A stretch of DNA of 64,000 nt from Darksidea phi (Eukaryota > Ascomycota > Dothideomycetes > Pleosporales > Lentitheciaceae). Positions 57,390 to 64,000 of the stretch are shown piece by piece; position 1 is the stretch's first letter, and each line of letters starts with the position of its first letter. The position numbers were made by a program, and so were the translations under genes. Under the pieces are notes generated by a model. That model made no database searches, was not told the DNA's origin, and saw only the letters and a program-made list of their open reading frames with translations. The stretch covers positions 124,001 through 188,000 of the forward strand of contig JASJFT010000052.1 in NCBI GenBank assembly GCA_030770425.1. The letters run 5' to 3'.

Positions 57390-60300
57390 AGATTGATAAA
57401 ATGCTCGACAGTTTGTCTAAGTACATGACCTCTACGCAAGGGATCAGGGTATGTATGGTCCGTTATACATGTGTAGAAGAGCGCGAATAACTCTACGTTT
57501 TTTACACATTCCATAGCTCGGAAGAGAATACGCATGCGCATGAAGTCACAAAACATGCAGCTGGCAATTCTATCTGGGGTCTGGATGTTAGTTGCCGAAA
57601 TGCGCTAGTCGCGGGGAGGATAGATTGCTTAAATGATCTGTTTTTAGCTGAGGTGTAGGCAAGCCCATATATCTTTCCGTAGCTTGAATTTGAATTGGCT
57701 GAATCTGACTGTGAGGCGCGATGCTATCCATCCAAACGGGAATTGAGAATGAGGTGGTGGATGACTGCGCGGAGTGCCCATTGCCATTTCAGTGGTGGAG
57801 GTCATGTCTATGGTTGTGATCTATTTTGATCGACTCTTAGGGACCGAACGGTTTCGCGATCGAAATGGCACGAAAAGTCAAGGGACGAAATTAACCAAGT
57901 GCCGTCTCTTTGGTACATCAAGGATCTATCTCCCGACGCCTCGGCGTCTGTCGAGTACTGCTCGGTATCGCGACGTCCAAGTCCACGTTGACAGGCTTAG
58001 ATATTGTAGCCTTGAACGACTGGGTCCGTGTATTTTGATTCTTTGGCGTGGGTTTCAAGATCCTGGCCTTCTCGAGGACCGCCGGAGTGTTCGGTTGCCC
58101 TGACGGCCGCTGGCGAATGGAAGCTCTCCGTACGGCTTTTGATGAGATCTTCTAATCACGACTACCTTTTTCACCGGGCGTCGGAGGCCATGGATCATCG
58201 CAAATCACCGTTGCTCAATCCACCACAGAATAACGTCGTGCCATCGCAGGGTTCTCTCAGCATATTCCAGGCGGTGCTGAATGGCTCATTCGTACAGTAT
58301 TACGCGTGCAGAACCCTCGATATCCTTATCACAAGCTCCCTTCTGAGCGTCGTCCAAGTCTTTTCCGCAGCGCATCTTGATTCTTTTTCTGTCGCTCGTG
58401 ACGGTTGTGATGGTGGTCCTAAAACTCAAACCAATTGTGTTGCTGACTCGGCTGCTGCGAGTCCAGAAGTAGATGGACGTCATCATACAATCCATGCTCT
58501 AGCCGACGCTTACGAACCTCGCCAACGCATATGCCAAATGCGTTGTTTCGATAGCGGGCCCGGTGACTTTGCTGGGACCCTCAATACATCTGCCAGCCCG
58601 ACCTTTGGGCGCAAAACACCGCATCACCTGTCCAGGGGAACGATTGCCAATACTATATTATCCATCGGTATTCCTCGGGCGGGTTTCGTACAGGGACGTC
58701 GAGGTGACGTGGGTAGCAGGCGGGGCAGCCATCAGTCTCCAGGCCTTGACGAGCCTGGGCTTCGAGCACGCGAGATTCTTCATCATCTTCATCCTCGTCT
58801 CGAGGCGGTGTGATGGGCCTGTGTTATGACAGGGTCAGTATGAGAAAGATATATGTGGGATGTGTGGACGAACTGCAGTCTCAACCGGAGAGCATCAGCG
58901 TCTGGATGAACTGATCTCAGTCGCTGCCTGAGGATACGGCAGCGTTAGCCTGATTCTCTGGAATTGTTCAGGTGCGAGTGCCCGGGCTCGGAGTGTCTCG
59001 ACGTCTGAGATCGCGATGCTAGCACGAGGTATGATATGTTGACGGTAGCGCGTGCAGCCAAATCATCGGTGGAAGAGTCATTTGGAGAGTTCATTGTTCG
59101 GGTGGTGTTCTAGACCCTAGCGACACGGCGAATCACTACACGCCCCTGCCGCCTTCTCCGGGTGCTCCAATATTGCACAAGCAGTCAGGCAATAAGAGAC
59201 GAGGGAGTGACATCAGCTTCTCCAATGAAAGCCAAGTGCTCCAAGCTTGTCGCGCCTTGGTGGAGTCATTTTGCGTTGTTAATCTCCCGTTCCTGCTTCC
59301 AATCTCTTGACAGCGCAGTGAGTCGTGAGCGGCCCAGAGATTTGGTCGTCGGGTAAAAGCACGTGGTGTTCCATCCATGGTACAGTAATTTTGGACGAGG
59401 GCTGCTGAGCCGGCACTAATTCTCCGGTCTTCATCACGAGGCGTAACGCGTTCAGTTGAAGTTCTGACAAACCAGATACCATTAATATATCCCATACGCG
59501 CCGTAGGAAAGAAAAAGCGCCATTTTGGTATGTATGCTCATGGAGAGATGTTGCCAACATTGATGTGCAGTGGTTCATCAATTTGTCCAGCAGACGGAGC
59601 TTGCGCCACCTGTGCTGGCAAAATTCTACTAATTCTTGGGCAGCCTTGCCTTAAGTTGCTCGAGGCAGCAAAGCCACAGACAGAAAACGGCCTTCCCGAT
59701 CGTTCTAGCTTGGTCGGAATTTTTTTTGATGCGTGTGGGAATCTTCATCGCGCTCTAGGCGTTAGAATGCGCAGCTAACGCGGTTTTTCAGGGTCCGTGG
59801 CGTCCACATTCTATAGCGTGCGGGAGTTTAGCCTCAAGCCACGCCACCATGCTCGAGACATTGGAGTGCGTAGGTCCGAAGCGCTAGATGTGGTGAGTAT
59901 GAAAGATTTGTTGAAGTTTGAGTGGCGACGAAGATTGCGTACAACCATCACATGCATCGTACGAAGGCGCTTCTCTCATGGCCGCCCTGATTCTACCGGG
60001 AGCTCGGGCGGGGCTGTGTAGGTTGGCATCGCGATCGTGTCTGAGGCACATACCGAGACCCGGCCACGGATCCCAGTTCTTTTCATCTTTAACCTTGGCG
60101 AACCGGCGTAGGCAATACTTGGAGCGGTCGAAGCCAGCTCGGACGAGCTTGGCGGTTGAGGAAATATTGCGAATTTGAAGTTGCTGCCTGCATAGACCCC
60201 CCATATCAACATCATAATGAGTTTCGAACAGCAACACATCGTTCTGTCTATGTTAGGAGCGTGCTGCTGTCTAACTCTAGTCGGTGTAAAGGGGTTTGTA

Positions 60301-61299
60301 GGTAGCGACCAGTGTCGCGTGGAGGTGGCTGTTGTGAACCAAAAATCTGGCGCGGGACGGCGCCTTCGAAAAACAAGGCGTGCCGCCGAGGAACGCAAGG
60401 AAAATAAAATCTCGATGTCGCGCGTCGGACTTTCAGCATCGGCTCTCCACACTTGCGATTTATATAGACTGAAACTTGGTGCGATCTGCAACACCCGCTT
60501 ACCTAGTCGGGCACTAGTTGGCCGGGTTGAAGCCTCACTGGCTGAGCGCCATCCCAGAATAGATTAGACTCAAATCGAGAGTAACGCCTTCAAGACCCAT
60601 CACTACTAGATAACTGATACGGCAGGGCGCTGCCATGGCACGCTATCACACACCGGCTGTCTGGCCCACAGATGCACCGACAACCACCTTACAGTCTCGC
60701 GGTCCCTCAGATCGATCTTCAAGCTAGATGACCAACGAGCCTTTCCTGATTCAACTCTCCAGACTCACTCCGCTAAGGCTCAGATCGAGCTTTGTGAGAG
60801 TACTTTTCTGAGTGCCAGCAATTATTTCCGCCAAGCTCACTCCTGCACCATGGTGTATTGCCGACTCCGCGCTTGCTGACATGGACCCTCGAGGACTAGC
60901 AAAACGCCTTAGGTAGCTATCTATCTCCTCTGAGGCTTTGACAGCATATCAGGGCTGGGTGCGGACTTCGGATGTGGGGACTACGCCCTAATGCGATTGC
61001 TAATGCAAGCCCCTTGGTCAAGGGGTCTAGTCCCGCAAGGCAGGCCATTCAGCATTGAGACTAACCGAAGGCCTCCGGCTACGACGTCTGCGTTCTTTTG
61101 TCTCAGTGTTGGCAGCCCACATCGCCAGCTGTGCCACATCGTGTCCGGGCGTCTATTCAAGGTTCAGGCAGTCGGCGTTCCACCATGGCGTCGTAGCTCC
61201 TATATGTATGGCAGCACCGCTACCCTGCGTGCCTTATTCTCAGGACTCTTCATCGACATCTGTCTGTTTGTCAAGTCTTTCTTAAGACTCCACGCCGCC
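57390..61299. other. 3.9-kb gene-poor region
   Basis: No recognisable gene family. Several open frames exist, the longest listed separately. Composition is near 50% GC and not RIP-like. It may hold decayed genes or long regulatory sequence. No RNA gene was seen. Confidence 0.4.
58142..58813 (+). CDS. unrecognised 223-aa ORF
   Basis: Open from the ATG at 58142 to TGA at 58811-58813, in a frame that is open upstream to 58028. The product is His/Arg/Ser-rich without clear domains. Its length exceeds what is expected by chance in non-coding DNA of this composition, but splice signals and family support are lacking. Confidence 0.22.
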   Translation: MRSSNHDYLFHRASEAMDHRKSPLLNPPQNNVVPSQGSLSIFQAVLNGSFVQYYACRTLDILITSSLLSVVQVFSAAHLDSFSVARDGCDGGPKTQTNCVADSAAASPEVDGRHHTIHALADAYEPRQRICQMRCFDSGPGDFAGTLNTSASPTFGRKTPHHLSRGTIANTILSIGIPRAGFVQGRRGDVGSRRGSHQSPGLDEPGLRAREILHHLHPRLEAV

Positions 61300-63350
61300 A
61301 TGGCAGCCCTCACTCTCCTATTCGCAGCATCTTCTCTACTGATATATGTGCTCTGGAAAGTCTTCACAGCATCTCGGGGCCAGAGGATACCGGCTGGCTT
61401 GAAGAAGCTTCCAGGACCTAAAGGTATGGACAAAGACATCTTGCATCCATCCACCCCAAGAGTAGTGGGACGTCCAACGATTCTAACAACGTTGACTAAC
61501 ATACACACTATCATAGGTTACCCCATCGTTGGCTCTGTACCTGATGTACCTGAAAAGAACGGCTTTATCAAATTCGCAGACTGGGGTAAAGAGTATGGCC
61601 CTATCTACCAGGTCGACCTAGCCGGTAGCAACCACGTTTGGATATCCTCGGACCAGATTGCTCGCGATCTCTTAGCCAAGAAGGGAGCCATCTACTCTGA
61701 CCGACCCCATATTCCTGCTCTGTTGAGCGACAATCGAACGAGTGCACAGTACCTTCCTCTACTGAGCAAGAATGGTAAGCTCCATCATGGCATGTCCCCT
61801 GAAGCGTGGCTCACACAAGTTAGAGGGCTGGACTAGGCAGAGGAAGTTCGCCAATGTTATTATGCGCGAATCAGAAAAGGCCATGTTCCACCGCTACCCC
61901 GAAATTGAAGCAAAGAGGATGCTTGTTGAGCTCTTGGATGAGCCGGATCGGTACAATCACGCCTTGGAATCTTTCATCGCCCGTGTTACTTGTCGTCTCG
62001 CCTGGGGTCATAGCGAAGCCAGCGACGAACTGAAGCAGCGCGCGCGCGAGCTCCTGATCGGTGTTTCGCCTACTGGCGCGCTTGGAAACAAGATCCCGTT
62101 CGTCATGGCTCTCCCTGATTGGCTCTCGCCAGCTAAAGCCTGGGAACGGAGACGTGCTCGGACTGAACGAAGGTTCTTTGAAATCATGCAAGGCCAAGTC
62201 GAGAACGATATCCAGGAGAAGAAGGCTCCGCAGTCATGGATGAAGTTGTTTCTTGACAGCCGCAGCAAATGGGGCTTCACCTACGAACTGGAGGGCGCCT
62301 ATGCCGTCGGTATGCATGGTATTGCTGGTGCGCTCACCATCGCCGCGCCGCTGCAAACTTTCTGTCTTGCCATGTGCTTCTACCCGCAGTATCTACCTAT
62401 GCTCCAGGAAGAGATAGACCGAGTTTGCGGAGACCGACTTCCAGTTGCTGAGGACCGACCAAATCTTCCCTTCCTCCGCGCTGTCATTCGTGAGTGCTTG
62501 CGCTGGCGCCCACCGGTCCCTACTGGTATTCCGCATGCCCTAACCCAGGATGACGAATATAACGGCTACTTCATTCCCAAGGGTAGCGTCATGCATCCAC
62601 TCGAGTGGTAAGTTTTTGATTCGTTAGCAACAAAACTTAGCTAACAATGTATACAGGGCCATCGCTCGCGACCCTGCAATGTTCCCAGACCCTGAAACTT
62701 TCAATCCTCTTCGATGGGTCGAGCCTGGCTGGCCCACGTATCAGGAGCCGCTCACTCAGTTTCCTACTGTCATCAACAGCACTCAGTTTGGCTATGGACG
62801 GAGAACGTGTCAGGGCCAGACTGTGGCCGACGAGGATATGTTCATCGGTATCGGATCTATTGCCTGGCTGTTCAACATTGCACGAAGACCGGAAGACATT
62901 TCCGACCCCATTACGGAGCCTGACGTCGTCGTCAACCCAGAGAAGGTCGAGAGCCATTCCATTGCAATGAACGAGAAGGCTTCCATCTCACAAGAAGAGC
63001 TAAACGCAGGATCCGAACAACCCAAGTCGCCCACCATGGAAGACGTTATCCTTTCGAAGTATAGCTATCCAGGATCTTTCCCTGCCGGCGTCAAAGAGAC
63101 AATCAAGCAGGCAGTAAAATTGCCCAAGGAAACTGCCAACAAGCTCGACCCCACACTCGACTTCTCGACCCTTCTAATCGCGAAACCACTGCCCTTCAAA
63201 TTCTCGCTAAAACCCCGTGACACGGTGCGCGCCGCCAAGGTGCGCGAGCTGTTCAACGAGGGTCTCGAAAAAGGCGATTACAAGAATAGCCGCGAGTATT
63301 GGGGGGAGAATCAAGGAAAAGGCAAGCAGTACGGCTGGGGCAAGGTATGA
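61300..63350 (+). CDS. cytochrome P450 monooxygenase 3 (C-terminally extended)
   Basis: Four exons: 61300-61423, 61517-61774, 61824-62607, 62657-63350; 619 aa. The membrane anchor is residues 2-22, then LPGPKGYPIVGSVP. Other landmarks are EGWTRQRKF (C-helix), GIAGALTIAAP (I-helix AGxxT), IRECLRWRPP (ExxR), TFNPLRW and haem loop FGYGRRTCQGQ. The group resembles O-methylsterigmatocystin oxidoreductase-like CYPs. After the haem region it continues well beyond the usual end, with an inserted Glu/Ser/Pro-rich stretch (NEKASISQEELNAGSEQPKSP) and a Lys-rich tail. All junctions restore frame; the third splits the Trp codon of EWAIARDP. No partner biosynthetic gene is adjacent. Confidence 0.9.
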
Positions 63351-63890
63351 CGGCAGGTCAGCTTGTGCGGCCTGAGAATCCCGGCGAGGTAGTGGGGATC
63401 CGTTCGTAGAGTTTATCATTGCAGTTTTGATTTGTTTCAATTGCCGAGGCTTCGTGTTGAGGAGCTGAATCGCTTTTTTGCATGGCGTGGCGTTGGTCTG
63501 CGGTGAATCGGATCGCCGAAGGGGTAATCATTGCTAAATAACACTATTTTCTGCACCATATTAGCCGTGCTGACCAAAAAGTCATCTATTGGAAATGTGA
63601 TCGCCTGCGGAACGATTGCACCACACTACTAGATAGACACCAAAACTAACATGCTATGGTTTGATTAACGTGTGTCGAACTTGCTGAAGAATATTTAGTA
63701 ATAGAAGCGCTTGTATACGACCTTAACAGCCTTCAATTCGGTGCTCACTACCTAGGAGGATGGCACGCTCGTTTTGCGAAGGCACTGATAGGCGAGGCCG
63801 CTGATTGGATTCGCTTACACATCCGCACCGCCTTCAGTCGAGAAGGCTGCGACTCAGCCTTGTCACCTTCACCTACATCTGTATTCGCCA
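63351..63890. other. intergenic
   Basis: P450 terminator and upstream region of a gene starting at the window edge; nothing else recognised. Confidence 0.45.
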
Positions 63891-63898
63891 TATATAAA
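63891..63898 (+). promoter_or_regulatory. putative TATA box
   Basis: TATATAAA lies 78 bp upstream of the ATG at 63976. Confidence 0.45.
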
Positions 63899-63975
63899 TT
63901 CCGACCCCCATACAGTCTATATGTGCTATCAGGTTATTGAGAGGTACTCCGTGTGCAAGTGTCTTTACTACAAAC

Positions 63976-64000
63976 ATGCCATTGATTCCTGTTCACGACA
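63976..64000 (+). CDS. possible 5' end of a gene (partial)
   Basis: ATG CCA TTG ATT CCT GTT CAC GAC follows a TATA box and leader and runs off the window after eight codons. The product cannot be identified. Confidence 0.35.

Overview
The window is a gene-dense fungal nuclear segment. Most genes carry short introns (about 45-110 nt) with GT(A/G)(A/T)GT-type donors, CTRAY-like branch sites and YAG acceptors. The protein families (monoglyceride lipase, fungal four-TM proteins, fungal P450s, divergent HTDIKADN kinases, F-box and ankyrin proteins) and traces of RIP-type C-to-T decay point to a filamentous ascomycete (Pezizomycotina). A dothideomycete is my best guess, from gene content only. All gene models were spliced by eye, with the reading frame checked across every junction.

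Layout: 1-8.8 kb is a housekeeping block: 5' end of a His-rich protein, monoglyceride lipase, an OXNAD1-like flavin/NAD reductase, a PAF-acetylhydrolase-like hydrolase, a four-TM protein, and a phosphatidylserine-decarboxylase-family enzyme of the PsiD-like type. From 9.5 to 32.8 kb the sequence is accessory: a one-TM Cys-rich surface protein, an F-box gene with an in-frame TAG, a truncated small gene ending in a dispersed repeat, an ankyrin protein, an APH/AIM9-like kinase, two P450s, a divergent protein kinase and a decayed fragment of a paralogue, then AT-rich transposon debris. 32.8-47.5 kb is core again: TFIIIA and RPB6 (divergent, shared promoter), S-formylglutathione hydrolase, exportin-T, a stand-alone LigD-type 3'-phosphoesterase protein, a basic disordered protein, and a membrane-anchored pepsin-fold protein lacking its catalytic Asp.

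48-64 kb is accessory: a multi-TM family gene with a nonsense codon, a 12-bp minisatellite, a GPI-type Ser/Thr-rich wall protein, an eight-exon gene (helical domain, ubiquitin-like region, CxxC, C2H2) lying between two inverted copies of a ~140-bp repeat, a PARP-like gene, a long gene-poor stretch and a third P450.

The most unusual structures are the inverted-repeat-bounded unit at 51.88-55.35 kb, the fungal LigD-type phosphoesterase, the three-copy dispersed repeat with one RIP-mutated copy, and two genes interrupted by TAG. I recognised no rRNA, tRNA, CRISPR array or origin.
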